Below are positions 20,993-29,627 of a DNA stretch of 64,000 bases, piece after piece. Origin of the DNA: DASSUW01 sp963740605 (GTDB taxonomy: Bacteria > Actinomycetota > Thermoleophilia > Solirubrobacterales > Solirubrobacteraceae); the NCBI GenBank assembly GCA_963740605.1, contig CAVUFC010000018.1, forward strand, positions 930,001 through 994,000, read 5' to 3'. Within the stretch, counting starts at the first letter, position 1, and every line of letters starts with the position of its first letter. The notes under the pieces are model-generated. The model made no database searches, was not told the DNA's origin, and was given only the letters and a program-made list of their open reading frames with translations. Made by a program: the position numbers and the translations under genes.

Positions 20993-22273
20993 ATGTCGCA
21001 AGAGATCGTGGAGGCCGTGCGAGTCCTCGGACGTGAGAAGGGCATCTCCGAGGAGAAGCTCATGCTCGCCCTCGAGGACGCGCTGCTCTCGGCCTACAAG
21101 AAGCAGCCCGGCGCGGCGCGCTATGCCCGCGTGCGGATGGACCGCGACAGTGGTGACTTCCGCGTCGACGAGCTCCTGCTGCCGGCCGATCTCGAGGAGC
21201 AGCTGCTCGACGAGGCCGAGGAGGCGGCGACGCTCGAGGAGCGCCGCGTGGATCCCGAGACCGGCGAGGTCATCATCCCCGAGGCGCCCGACATCGACCC
21301 GGCGCGCCTGGCCGAGTTCGAGGACCAGATCGACACCCGCGACGTCACGCCGCACGACTTCGGTCGGATCGCCGCGCAGACCGCCAAGCAGGTGATCCTG
21401 CAGCGGATCCGCGAGGCCGAGCGCGACATGATGTTCGAGGAGTACCGCGACCGTGTCGGCGAGCTGATCACCGGCATAGTCCAGCAGTCCGACTCGCGCT
21501 ACACCCTCGTGCAGCTGCGCGAGCGCGTCGAGGCGCTGCTGCCCAAGTCCGAGCAGGTCGACGGCGAGCGCTACGACCACTCGCAGCGGATCAAGGCGGT
21601 CATCAAGGAGGTCTCCTCGTCGACCCGCGGGCCGAGCATCATCGTCTCGCGCCGTGACCCGGAGCTGATCAAGAAGCTGTTCGAGCTCGAGGTGCCCGAG
21701 ATCGCCGACGGACTGGTGGAGATCACCAACGTCGCCCGCGAGCCCGGCTACCGCTCGAAGATCGCCGTCGTCTCGCACGCCGACGGCGTCGATCCGGTCG
21801 GCGCCTGCGTTGGTCCTCGTGGTTCGCGCGTCCGCATGGTCGTGTCCGAGCTGCGCGGCGAGAAGATCGACATCATCCCGTACAACGACGAGCCCGCCCG
21901 CTTCGTCGCCAAGGCGCTCAGCCCGGCGCGGGTGCGCGAGGTGCTGGTCGACGACGACGGCAAGCAGGCGACGGTGATCGTGCCCGACGACCAGCTGTCG
22001 CTGGCGATCGGCCGCGAGGGCCAGAACGCCCGGCTCGCCGCGCGCCTGACCGGCTGGCGCGTCGACATCCGGTCTGAGACCGAGTTCTCCAAGCAGGAGA
22101 CCGAGGGCGGCTACGGCGAGGAGGACGCCGAGGACGTCGGCGGCCGCTGCCACGCGATCCTCGCGAACGGGCGCCGCTGCCCGAACGCCGCGCTGCCGAA
22201 CTCGCGGTACTGCGGCCTCGACACGCACCAGGCGCTCGAGGGCAAGGACACCGACGTCGTCGGACAGACATAA
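20993..22273 (+). CDS. nusA: Transcription termination/antitermination factor NusA with a Cys-rich C-terminal tail
   Basis: The 426-residue protein starts at ATG 20993 after GAGGAG. It has the N-terminal RNA polymerase-binding domain (to about 125), an S1 domain (about 148-210) and two KH domains (GACVGPRGSRVRMV; AIGREGQNARLAARL). It controls pausing, termination and antitermination. After KH2 and an acidic linker comes an unusual tail, RCHAILANGRRCPNAALPNS then RYCGLDTH. Its spacing C-x9-C-x10-C-x4-H looks like a small zinc-binding module. Actinobacterial NusA is normally about 330-350 residues, so the tail is an addition. Confidence 0.95.
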   Translation: MSQEIVEAVRVLGREKGISEEKLMLALEDALLSAYKKQPGAARYARVRMDRDSGDFRVDELLLPADLEEQLLDEAEEAATLEERRVDPETGEVIIPEAPDIDPARLAEFEDQIDTRDVTPHDFGRIAAQTAKQVILQRIREAERDMMFEEYRDRVGELITGIVQQSDSRYTLVQLRERVEALLPKSEQVDGERYDHSQRIKAVIKEVSSSTRGPSIIVSRRDPELIKKLFELEVPEIADGLVEITNVAREPGYRSKIAVVSHADGVDPVGACVGPRGSRVRMVVSELRGEKIDIIPYNDEPARFVAKALSPARVREVLVDDDGKQATVIVPDDQLSLAIGREGQNARLAARLTGWRVDIRSETEFSKQETEGGYGEEDAEDVGGRCHAILANGRRCPNAALPNSRYCGLDTHQALEGKDTDVVGQT

Positions 22274-22274
22274 G

Positions 22275-22532
22275 GTCAGGACCTGTGCGGGGTGCGGCGA
22301 GCGCGCCCCGCAGGAACAGTTGCGGCGCTTCGCTACCGTGGAGGGTCGCGTTGTGCCGGATCCCGAGCGTCGCCTCGCAGGGCGCGGGGCCTGGGTACAC
22401 GAATCACGTCAATGCTTCGACGCCGCGTGCGCCTCGCGCGGCTTCAACCGGGCCTTCCGAGGGTCCGTGACCATCCCCAAGGACACCGTAGACTTCACTC
22501 AAACATGGCCAAGAAGCGCGTCCACGAGCTAG
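22275..22532 (+). CDS. ylxR: YlxR-family (DUF448) RNA-binding protein, start codon abnormal
   Basis: The family N-terminus VRTCAGCGERAPQEQLRRF is encoded from 22275 and the frame runs to 22532, about 85 residues, overlapping infB by 28 nt. The motif GRGAWVH and the later cysteines fit DUF448. No ATG, GTG or TTG precedes the conserved CxxC in this frame. The codon before VRTC is AAG (22272), where relatives might be expected to have ATG. Possible explanations are a non-standard start, a +1 frameshift from the nusA end (ACA-TAA-G), or a base error. A TTG at 22320 would give only 70 residues and lose the CxxC. Confidence 0.75.
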   Translation, partial: VRTCAGCGERAPQEQLRRFATVEGRVVPDPERRLAGRGAWVHESRQCFDAACASRGFNRAFRGSVTIPKDTVDFTQTWPRSASTS

Positions 22533-24928
22533 CCAAGCAGTACGACATGCCCTCCGCGGAGGTCATGAAGAAGCTGAACGACTATGGCCTCAAGGTCAAG
22601 GCGTCGGCGTCTGCCGTGGACGAGGATGAGGCCGAGCGCGCCCTCACCGGCAAGCCGCCGAAGCAGGAGTCCAACGGCAAGGCGGACGCCGAAGGCCCGC
22701 GGCAGCCGCAGCAGACCGGCATGGGCTTCGACCGCCCGGCGACCGAGACCGCCCGCCAGCGGCTCGAGGAGCGCCAGCGGCGAGCCCAGGCCGCACAGGC
22801 CCGCGCGCAGGAGGCCGCCAAGCCGAAGGACGCCAAGAAGGACGGCGGCAAGCCCCGCAGCGCCGGGCCGGCCGACGGCCAGGCGCCCGACGCCAAGCCT
22901 CAGGGCGATGGTCAGGGTGGCGGCGAACGCCGTCAGCGGCCGACGCGCTCGTCGCTCCAGGGTGAGCGCGCCCCCGGCACGACCGGCGGTGTCCGCCGCG
23001 TCGTCATCGACTCTCAGGCCGCGCGCCGCGGGCCCGGTGGGCCCGGCGGTCCCGGCGGTCCCGGTGGCGGGCCGGGCGGCCCGATCCGCCGTCCGCCGCG
23101 TCGCGGCGGCCGCAGGCGTCGCGGCGCCTACGTGGAGCCGGCCGCGCAGGACGTCGCTTCGCTGAAGGCCGACGTCATCAAGGTCAACTCGGGGTCGACC
23201 GTGAAGGACGTCGCCGAGTACCTCGGCGTCGCGATCCCCGAGGTCATCAAGAAGCTCATGAGCCTGGGGGAGATGGCGACCCTCACACAGACGCTGTCCG
23301 ACGACGCGATCCAGGTCCTTGCCGACGAGTTCGACAAGGAGATCGAGATCGTCCATGCCGCCGACGAGGCGGGCGACGAGCCGGAGTTCGAGGACACCGA
23401 CGAGGAGCTGCAACCGCGCCCGCCGGTCGTCACGATCATGGGTCACGTCGACCACGGCAAGACATCGCTGCTCGACGCCATCCGCGAGACCGAGGTCGCC
23501 GCGGGCGAGGCCGGCGGCATCACCCAGCACATCGGCGCCTACCAGGTCCATCAGAACGACAAGACCGTCACCTTCCTCGACACACCGGGCCACGAGGCGT
23601 TCACCGCCATGCGTGCGCGCGGCGCCCAGTCGACCGACATCGCGGTCATCGTGGTCGCCGCCGACGACGGCGTGAAGCCGCAGACGCGCGAGGCGGTCGA
23701 CCACGCGAAGGCCGCCGACGTGCCGATCCTCGTCGCGGTCAACAAGATCGACAAGGAGGGCGCGCAGCCCGAGCGCGTCCGCCAGGAGATGACCCAGCTC
23801 GGCCTCCAGCCCGAGGAGTGGGGCGGCGAGACGATGTTCGTCGATGTCTCCGCCAAGACGCTCGAGAACCTCGGCGACCTGCTCGAGTCGATTCTCCTGC
23901 TGGCCGAGATCGAGGAGCTCAAGGCCAACCCCGACGCCGAGGCGTCGGGCGTGGTCATCGAGTCCAAGCTCGACCCGGGCCGCGGTTCGGTCGTGACCGT
24001 GCTCGTCCAGCGCGGCACGCTGAAGGTCGGCGACGCGATTGTCGCCGGCGCCCATTGGGGCCGCGTGCGGGCGATGCACGACTACACCGGCAAGCGCGTC
24101 AAGGAGGCGGGCCCGTCAGAGCCGGTCGAGGTGCTCGGCTTCGACTCCGTGCCGGAGGCGGGGGAGTACGCCCACGTCGTCGAGAACGACCGCCGCGCCC
24201 GTCAGCTGGCCGGCGAGCGCGCGACGCGCCTCAAGCTCGAGCAGCAGGCCCGCCGCGGCGGCCGCAAGGTGTCGCTGGAGACGATCTTCGACCAGTACCG
24301 CGCAGCGGAGCTGCAGGAGCTCGCGCTCGTCCTCAAGGCGGACGTGTCCGGCTCGCTGGAGGCGTTCGAGGACGAGATCGCCAAGCTGCCGCAGGCCGAC
24401 GTGCAGGTCACGGTCGTGCGCTCCGGCGTCGGCGGCATCACCGAGTCCGACGTCAACCTGGCGGCCGCGTCCGACGCGATCGTCCTCGGCTTCAACGTGC
24501 GCCCGGTCGGTGAGGCCGCCGCGGTCGCCGACCGCGAGGGCGTCGAGATCCGCACATACTCGGTCATCTACCGCGCCTTCGAGGACCTGCGCGACGCGAT
24601 GCAGGGCATGCTCGCGCCGGAGGAGGTCGAGGAGACCGTCGGCCAGGTCGAGATCCGGGCGATCTTCAAGGCCTCGCGCGTCGGCACGATCGCCGGCTCG
24701 TACGTCACCGAGGGCACCGTCACGCGTGGCGCCAAGGTCCGGCTCGTCCGCGACGGCGCGGTCGTCTACGACGGCCAGATCGCGTCGCTGCGGCGCGGCT
24801 CCGACGACGTGCGCGAGGTGGCCGCGGGGTTCGAGTGCGGCATCGTGCTCCAGAACTACGCGGACATCAAGGAAGGCGACCAGCTCGAGGTCTACGAGAC
24901 CCGGCAGGTCGAGCGCACGCTTTCGTAA
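22505..24928 (+). CDS. infB: Translation initiation factor IF-2
   Basis: ATG 22505 begins MAKKRVHELAKQYDM, the standard IF2N start, giving 807 residues. A low-complexity Gln/Ala/Gly-Pro region follows (with repeated GGP triplets near 180-195) and then a second IF2N domain. The GTPase has G1 GHVDHGKT near 313, G3 DTPGHEAF and G4 NKID near 411. Domains II-IV follow, including the IF2-specific PEAGEYAH segment. It places initiator tRNA on the ribosome. Upstream in-frame codons belong to the nusA-ylxR interval and are not used. Confidence 0.97.
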   Translation: MAKKRVHELAKQYDMPSAEVMKKLNDYGLKVKASASAVDEDEAERALTGKPPKQESNGKADAEGPRQPQQTGMGFDRPATETARQRLEERQRRAQAAQARAQEAAKPKDAKKDGGKPRSAGPADGQAPDAKPQGDGQGGGERRQRPTRSSLQGERAPGTTGGVRRVVIDSQAARRGPGGPGGPGGPGGGPGGPIRRPPRRGGRRRRGAYVEPAAQDVASLKADVIKVNSGSTVKDVAEYLGVAIPEVIKKLMSLGEMATLTQTLSDDAIQVLADEFDKEIEIVHAADEAGDEPEFEDTDEELQPRPPVVTIMGHVDHGKTSLLDAIRETEVAAGEAGGITQHIGAYQVHQNDKTVTFLDTPGHEAFTAMRARGAQSTDIAVIVVAADDGVKPQTREAVDHAKAADVPILVAVNKIDKEGAQPERVRQEMTQLGLQPEEWGGETMFVDVSAKTLENLGDLLESILLLAEIEELKANPDAEASGVVIESKLDPGRGSVVTVLVQRGTLKVGDAIVAGAHWGRVRAMHDYTGKRVKEAGPSEPVEVLGFDSVPEAGEYAHVVENDRRARQLAGERATRLKLEQQARRGGRKVSLETIFDQYRAAELQELALVLKADVSGSLEAFEDEIAKLPQADVQVTVVRSGVGGITESDVNLAAASDAIVLGFNVRPVGEAAAVADREGVEIRTYSVIYRAFEDLRDAMQGMLAPEEVEETVGQVEIRAIFKASRVGTIAGSYVTEGTVTRGAKVRLVRDGAVVYDGQIASLRRGSDDVREVAAGFECGIVLQNYADIKEGDQLEVYETRQVERTLS

Positions 24929-24931
24929 TCC

Positions 24932-25249
24932 GTGTCCGAGCCGGCGTTCGTCGTGCTCATGCGTGTGCACCTGCACTTCCCGGAAGTCGGCTCGCTCAAG
25001 GGCAAGCGCTCTGAGCTCAACCGCGTCAAGGCCCACCTGCGCGATCGCTGCGGAGCCACCGTCGCGGAGGTCGCCCACCAGGACACCTGGCAGCGCTCGA
25101 CCCTTGCTGTGGCGCTGACTGGCGGCTCTGAGAGCCGCTGTGTTGAGGCGGCGGACAATGTCGGTCGCTACCTCGACGCTCGCTTCCCGCAGGGCGTGCG
25201 GGTCGAGCGGCGGGTCGCGTCATGGAACGACCTGGAGTCACTACGATGA
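24932..25249 (+). CDS. ylxP: DUF503-family protein YlxP
   Basis: A 105-residue protein of the YlxP/DUF503 family, beginning at GTG 24932, three bases after infB. The family motif SLKGKRSELNRVKAHLRDRC and the central VAEVAHQDTWQRSTLAVAL are present. It lies between infB and rbfA in many Gram-positive genomes and is thought to act in ribosome or RNA metabolism, though its function is not established. Its stop overlaps the rbfA ATG by 4 nt. Confidence 0.92.
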   Translation: MSEPAFVVLMRVHLHFPEVGSLKGKRSELNRVKAHLRDRCGATVAEVAHQDTWQRSTLAVALTGGSESRCVEAADNVGRYLDARFPQGVRVERRVASWNDLESLR

Positions 25250-25593
25250 CCGGCGACCGGATGCGTCGGGTCGACGAGGCCATGAGGGAGGTCCTCTCGG
25301 CGGCGATCACGTCCGAGTTGAAGGATCCACGGGTCGGATTCGTCACGGTGACATCAGTCGATACAGCTCCAGATCTGCGCCAGGCGCGGGTGTACGTGTC
25401 CGTCCTCGGCACCGACCCGGTGCGCCGCCGCTCACTCGACGGCCTGCGTTCGGCGCACGGCTACCTGCAGCGACGTGTGGCGGACGAGCTGCACCTCAAG
25501 CACACGCCGACGCTCGACTTCGTCTACGACGACACCCTCGACCGCGCGCAGCGGATCGACGAGCTCCTCGAGCGCGAAGCCGAGGACGACTGA
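25246..25593 (+). CDS. rbfA: 30S ribosome-binding factor RbfA
   Basis: 115 residues from ATG 25246 (ATGA overlap with ylxP). An in-frame GTG at 25222 would add eight residues inside ylxP and is less likely. The type II KH-like fold is seen in DPRVGFVTVTSVDTAPDLRQ and HLKHTPTLDFVYDDTLDRA, both family signatures. It acts in late 16S rRNA maturation and cold adaptation. Its stop shares one base with the next start. Confidence 0.95.
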   Translation: MTGDRMRRVDEAMREVLSAAITSELKDPRVGFVTVTSVDTAPDLRQARVYVSVLGTDPVRRRSLDGLRSAHGYLQRRVADELHLKHTPTLDFVYDDTLDRAQRIDELLEREAEDD

Positions 25594-26588
25594 TGTCCGA
25601 CAACGGCGCGTCGTCGACGCGCGAGCAGGCCATCGCCACGCTCCGCCAGCACGACAAGTTCCTCCTGACTACGCACGAACGCCCCGACGGCGACGCGGTC
25701 GGATCGCTGGCTGCGATGCAGCAGGCGCTGGCCGCGCTCGGCAAGGACGCCGTGGCGTTCCTGACCGCCGACGAGTTCCCGCTCCCGTACGAGTACCGCT
25801 TCATCCATCTCGACGGGCTCGTGACCGAGCCGCCGGCGGATCTCTCCGAGCGCGTGATGGTGTTCCTGGACTGCGGCAACATCGACCGTACGCCCGCGGC
25901 CGCGCTGCACGGCGAGGGACGCTGCATCCTCAACATCGACCACCACCACGACAACACGCAGTTCGGGACGCTCAACCACGTCGACCCGCACGCGTCGTGC
26001 ACCGCCGAGATGGTGTGGGACCTGATGAAGGGGCTCGAGGTGGCGCCGACCCAGCCGATCGCCGAGGCGCTGTACGTCGGCGTGGTGACCGACACGGGCC
26101 GCTTCATGTACGAGAACACCGGCGCGCGGGCGCACCAGATGGCGGCCGAGCTGATCGAGGGCGGGATCGACGTCCACGCGATCTATCGCCGGCTGTACGA
26201 GGGGATCCCGCAGGGCAAGCTCGAGCTGCTGGCGCGCGGCCTGACCAACGTGCAGCGCTTCGACGGCGGCCTGCTGACGGTGACCCACCTGACGCTCGAG
26301 GACTACCAGTCCACCGGAGCGGACGAGAGCTACAGCGAGGGCGTCGTCGACCACCTGCGCTCAGTCGAGGGCACCGCGGTGGCGGGGCTGGTGCGGGACC
26401 TGCTCAGCAACGGCGAGTCGCCGCTGCGCAAGGTGTCGCTGCGGGCGACCGACGATCGCATCGACGTGTCGAAGATCGCGCGGGCGCAGGGTGGGGGAGG
26501 GCATCGCCGCGCGGCCGGCTTCTCGACCGACCTGGACTTCCCCGAGCTCGTGGCGTTCCTGCGCGGAGCGCTCGCCGAGCAGTTGTGA
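25593..26588 (+). CDS. nrnA: DHH-family bifunctional oligoribonuclease / pAp phosphatase
   Basis: The 331-residue phosphoesterase starts at ATG 25593 (TGATG overlap). The DHH domain shows THERPDGDAVGS (27-38), FLDCGN and NIDHHHDN (116-118 is DHH), and the DHHA1 domain ends with GGGGHRRAAGF. This is the NrnA layout: it degrades short RNA fragments, including pGpG left from cyclic-di-GMP breakdown, and dephosphorylates pAp. That is relevant here because the window encodes several cyclic-di-GMP enzymes. Confidence 0.93.
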   Translation: MSDNGASSTREQAIATLRQHDKFLLTTHERPDGDAVGSLAAMQQALAALGKDAVAFLTADEFPLPYEYRFIHLDGLVTEPPADLSERVMVFLDCGNIDRTPAAALHGEGRCILNIDHHHDNTQFGTLNHVDPHASCTAEMVWDLMKGLEVAPTQPIAEALYVGVVTDTGRFMYENTGARAHQMAAELIEGGIDVHAIYRRLYEGIPQGKLELLARGLTNVQRFDGGLLTVTHLTLEDYQSTGADESYSEGVVDHLRSVEGTAVAGLVRDLLSNGESPLRKVSLRATDDRIDVSKIARAQGGGGHRRAAGFSTDLDFPELVAFLRGALAEQL

Positions 26589-27373
26589 CCGACGGGGTAC
26601 TTCTCGTCGACAAGCCCGCCGGCGTGACCTCCCACGATGTCGTGGCGGCCCAGCGGCGGCGCCTGGGCCGAAAGGTGAAGGTCGGGCACGCGGGCACGCT
26701 CGACCCGTTCGCCACCGGCCTGCTGCTCGTGCTCGTGGGGCGGGCCACGCGCGTGCAGCGGTTTCTCATGGCTCTGGACAAACGGTACGAGACCGTCGCG
26801 CGGCTCGGCTACGTCTCGACGACGGGCGACCCGGAGGGGGAGATCTCGCCCGGCCGCCCGCCCGCGCTGGACGAGCTGCCCACGGGCGTGCTGCGCCAGC
26901 GCCCGCCGGCGTACTCGGCCGTCAAGGTCCGCGGGCAGCGCGCCTACGCGCTCGCACGCCGGGGCGAGAGCGTCGAGCTCGCCGAGCGCGAGGTGCGCGT
27001 GTCGCGGTTCGAACTGCTGTGGCGGGAGGAGGATCGGGCGGCGTTCGCGATCGAGTGCTCGTCCGGCACCTACGTGCGGTCGCTGATCGCCGACCTCGGC
27101 GACGCGTACTGCCTCGAGCTGCGGCGGACGGGCATCGGGCCGTTCGACGTCGCCGACGCCGACCCGGAGCGGCTCCTGCCGCTCGACGACGCGCTCGCGT
27201 TCCTGCCCGCGCTCGATCTCGACCCGGACGAGGCGAAACGGGCCGGTCACGGCGTCGCGGTTCCCGGAGACGCGGAGGGCGTCGTGCGCCTCCGCGACGC
27301 CGACGGTCTCATCGCCCTGGCCGAGCCACGTGGGGACGGCACCCTTAAGCCCGTCGTAGGCTTCCGCGGGTAG
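26585..27373 (+). CDS. truB: tRNA pseudouridine(55) synthase TruB
   Basis: GTG 26585 overlaps the nrnA stop by 4 nt and gives 262 residues. The motif VGHAGTLDPFATG contains the catalytic aspartate D40, and KRYETVARLGYVSTTGD and SSGTYVRSLIADLG complete the TruB core. It makes pseudouridine at position 55 of tRNA. The C-terminal domain is short. Fourth-to-last member of the conserved translation cluster. Confidence 0.95.
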   Translation: MTDGVLLVDKPAGVTSHDVVAAQRRRLGRKVKVGHAGTLDPFATGLLLVLVGRATRVQRFLMALDKRYETVARLGYVSTTGDPEGEISPGRPPALDELPTGVLRQRPPAYSAVKVRGQRAYALARRGESVELAEREVRVSRFELLWREEDRAAFAIECSSGTYVRSLIADLGDAYCLELRRTGIGPFDVADADPERLLPLDDALAFLPALDLDPDEAKRAGHGVAVPGDAEGVVRLRDADGLIALAEPRGDGTLKPVVGFRG

Positions 27374-27540
27374 ATGGCCGGACGCACGACCCACACGACC
27401 GCCTGGAGGCGTCTCGCGGCGCCGGATCGGCACCCGCTGAATCGGCCCGTGGCTCTGCCACTGTGCCGATCGCGCGGCTACCGCCCGGCATCCACGATCC
27501 ACGACCATGCGGCCGCTTGGGCCGCGCGCCCGACCATCTG

Positions 27541-28419
27541 ATGGAAGTCACCTGGCTCCCAGATGCGCGACCGCGGTCGCGCAACCTCGCGATCGGCGAG
27601 TTCGACGGCGTGCACCTCGGCCACCGTGAGGTGATCCGAGGCGCCGACACGGTGCTCACGTTCGAGCCGCACCCCCGGACCGTCGTGGCTCCCGACTCGG
27701 CGCCGAAGCTGCTGACCTCGCTCGCCACGAAGACCGACCTGGTGGCCTCGCTCGGGGTCGACGAGCTGGTCGTGATCCCGTTCGACGGCGACCGGATGGC
27801 GCAGACCGCGCAGGAGTTCATCGACCACGAGCTGGTCGAGCGGCTCGGGGCGCAGCGCGTGTCGGTCGGCGAGAACTTCCGCTTCGGCAACCGGGCGCGC
27901 GGGGACGCCGACCTCCTGCGCTCCCAGGACGCGTTCGAGACCCGCGTGGTCGAGATGGTCGAGCTCGAGGGCGAGATCATCTCCTCGACGCACATCCGCG
28001 GGCTTGTCGCGGCCGGCGATGTCACCACCGCGGAGCGGTTCCTCGGCGCCCCGTTCCACATGCGCGGCATCGTCGCCCATGGCGACAAGCGCGGGCGCAC
28101 ACTCGGCTTCCCGACCGCCAACCTCGTGCCGGACCCGCGTCTGGTCGTCCCCGACCACGGCATCTACGCCTGCCGAGCCGAAGTCGACGGCGAGACGCAC
28201 ATCGCTGCCGTCAACGTCGGCGTGCGCCCGACCTTCAAGACAGGCCGGGGCCTGCTCGTCGAGGCGTTCCTGCTCGACTTCGACGGCGACATCTATGGCC
28301 GCGAGCTGCGCCTGGACTTCCTCGAGCGCCTGCGCGGCGAGCGCCGCTTTGACAGCGTCGAGGCGTTGATCGAGCAGATGGGCCAGGACGTCGTCGAGAC
28401 CCGCCGCGTCGCGGCGTAG
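27541..28419 (+). CDS. ribF: Bifunctional riboflavin kinase / FAD synthetase
   Basis: 292 residues from ATG 27541. The nucleotidyltransferase half has GEFDGVHLGH and FEPHPRTVV and the late ISSTHIRGLVAAG. The C-terminal flavokinase half has RGRTLGFPTANLVPD and VNVGVRPTF. It converts riboflavin to FMN and FAD. The 167-nt gap from truB contains a 9-bp inverted repeat, GATCGGCAC (27425-27433) / GTGCCGATC (27463-27471), but no sequence matching an FMN riboswitch. An upstream in-frame start at 27463 would add 26 unlikely residues. Confidence 0.94.
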   Translation: MEVTWLPDARPRSRNLAIGEFDGVHLGHREVIRGADTVLTFEPHPRTVVAPDSAPKLLTSLATKTDLVASLGVDELVVIPFDGDRMAQTAQEFIDHELVERLGAQRVSVGENFRFGNRARGDADLLRSQDAFETRVVEMVELEGEIISSTHIRGLVAAGDVTTAERFLGAPFHMRGIVAHGDKRGRTLGFPTANLVPDPRLVVPDHGIYACRAEVDGETHIAAVNVGVRPTFKTGRGLLVEAFLLDFDGDIYGRELRLDFLERLRGERRFDSVEALIEQMGQDVVETRRVAA

Positions 28420-28471
28420 ACGCACGTACGAGATTGACGTCGCGGGTCCGGGGTACGTAGTCGAGCCAGAA

Positions 28472-29353
28472 ATGCGTGTTGTCGTGGCCCACGGGCGGGC
28501 GAGGGAACGGCGGCGCTTCCGCAGGGTGCTGGCCGAGGCGGGCCACGACGTCGCGGAGTGCGACTGCGTCGACGCTGCCCTCGAACGCTGCCTTCAATGG
28601 GAGCCGGACGTCGCAGTGGTCGACGAGGCCGCCGGTGAAGGGCTCGTCGAGAAGATCAAGAGCGACCCGACCGGGTTCCGGACGGCGGTGCTGCTCGTCG
28701 AACCCGGCGAGCCGGGCGTCGATCGTGCCGAGGCGGCGCTGCAACGCGGCGTGCAGGACATCCTTGTCGAGCCGGTGCACGACGCCGAGCTCGTCACGCG
28801 CGTGCAGGCGGCCGGGCGCACCAAGGGCCTGCAGGAGGAGATCGTCGCCCAGGCCAAGCGGCTGGAGGCGCTGCTGTTCGAGGACCCGCTCACCGGACTC
28901 TCCAACCGTCGCTTCATCCTCACGCAGCTCGTTGGCATGGTCAGCGGCGCTCGCCGCCACGACCGCCCGCTCACCGTTGCCGTGATCGACATCGACCATT
29001 TCAAGCGCATCAACGACAGCAATGGCCACGCCGAGGGCGACCGCGTCCTCGCAGCCGTCGCCCGCTCGATCCGCGAGCACCTGCGCGCCGAGGACCAACT
29101 CGGCCGCCTCGGCGGCGAGGAGTTCCTGGCGATCCTGCCCGAGACCGACGCCCGCGCCGCCAACAAGGCGACCGAGCACATGCGCGTGAACGTCGCCGCC
29201 AGCGGGGTCACGATCAGCGTCGGCTGGGCGACCTGGGGCGGGGAGGAACCCGACGATTTGCTGCGCAGAGCTGACGACGCGCTGTACGCTGCGAAGGCGC
29301 ACGGGCGCAATTGCGTCAAGGGCGCTCCTGCTACTCTGCCGAGCCGCAGATGA
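28472..29353 (+). CDS. Diguanylate cyclase with degenerate receiver domain
   Basis: The 293-residue protein has an N-terminal CheY-like fold (1-115). The acceptor-like D51 is present, but the conserved Lys before the late Pro is replaced (DILVEPV), so phosphotransfer is doubtful. The GGDEF domain follows a short coiled segment and reads GGEEF at 214-218, an active variant. RxxD at 205-208, five residues upstream, is the inhibitory I-site. It should make cyclic-di-GMP with product inhibition. The gene is inserted between ribF and rpsO, and its stop overlaps rpsO by 4 nt. TTGACG at 28434-28439 may be part of its promoter. Confidence 0.9.
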   Translation: MRVVVAHGRARERRRFRRVLAEAGHDVAECDCVDAALERCLQWEPDVAVVDEAAGEGLVEKIKSDPTGFRTAVLLVEPGEPGVDRAEAALQRGVQDILVEPVHDAELVTRVQAAGRTKGLQEEIVAQAKRLEALLFEDPLTGLSNRRFILTQLVGMVSGARRHDRPLTVAVIDIDHFKRINDSNGHAEGDRVLAAVARSIREHLRAEDQLGRLGGEEFLAILPETDARAANKATEHMRVNVAASGVTISVGWATWGGEEPDDLLRRADDALYAAKAHGRNCVKGAPATLPSRR

Positions 29354-29622
29354 CCGCGATCACGTCTGAAGACAAGCGCGAACTCGTCGAGAAGTTTGGT
29401 AAGGGCGAGAACGACACCGGTGCGACCGAGGTCCAGATCGCGCTGCTCACCGCGCGCATCAACCACCTCACCGAACATCTGCGCGAGCACAAGCACGATC
29501 ACCACTCGCGCCGCGGCCTGCTGATGCTCGTCGGCCGTCGCCGCCGCTTCCTGAACTATCTGCAGAAGAAGGATCTCGAGGGCTACCGCTCGCTGATCCG
29601 CGAGCTCGGCCTCCGCCGCTAG
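29350..29622 (+). CDS. rpsO: Ribosomal protein S15
   Basis: ATG 29350 (overlapping the cyclase stop) gives the exact 90-residue S15 beginning MTAITSEDKRELVEKFG. The family motifs GATEVQIALLTARINHLTEHL and the HDHHSRRGL loop bind 16S rRNA helices. An earlier GTG-type start would add 13 residues from the cyclase end and is rejected. TTGCGT (29311) and TACTCT (29332-29337) inside the cyclase gene may give rpsO its own promoter; spacing is 15 bp, so this is tentative. Confidence 0.96.
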   Translation: MTAITSEDKRELVEKFGKGENDTGATEVQIALLTARINHLTEHLREHKHDHHSRRGLLMLVGRRRRFLNYLQKKDLEGYRSLIRELGLRR

Positions 29623-29627
29623 CGGCG

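Noticed and set aside
22505..23160. Gly-Gly-Pro repeats and Gln/Ala-rich region in infB as a repeat element
   Set aside because: This is the normal low-complexity linker between the N-terminal IF2 domains of high-GC actinobacteria.
27374..27540. Possible FMN riboswitch before ribF
   Set aside because: No stretch resembles the conserved FMN-element core; only a single 9-bp inverted repeat was found.
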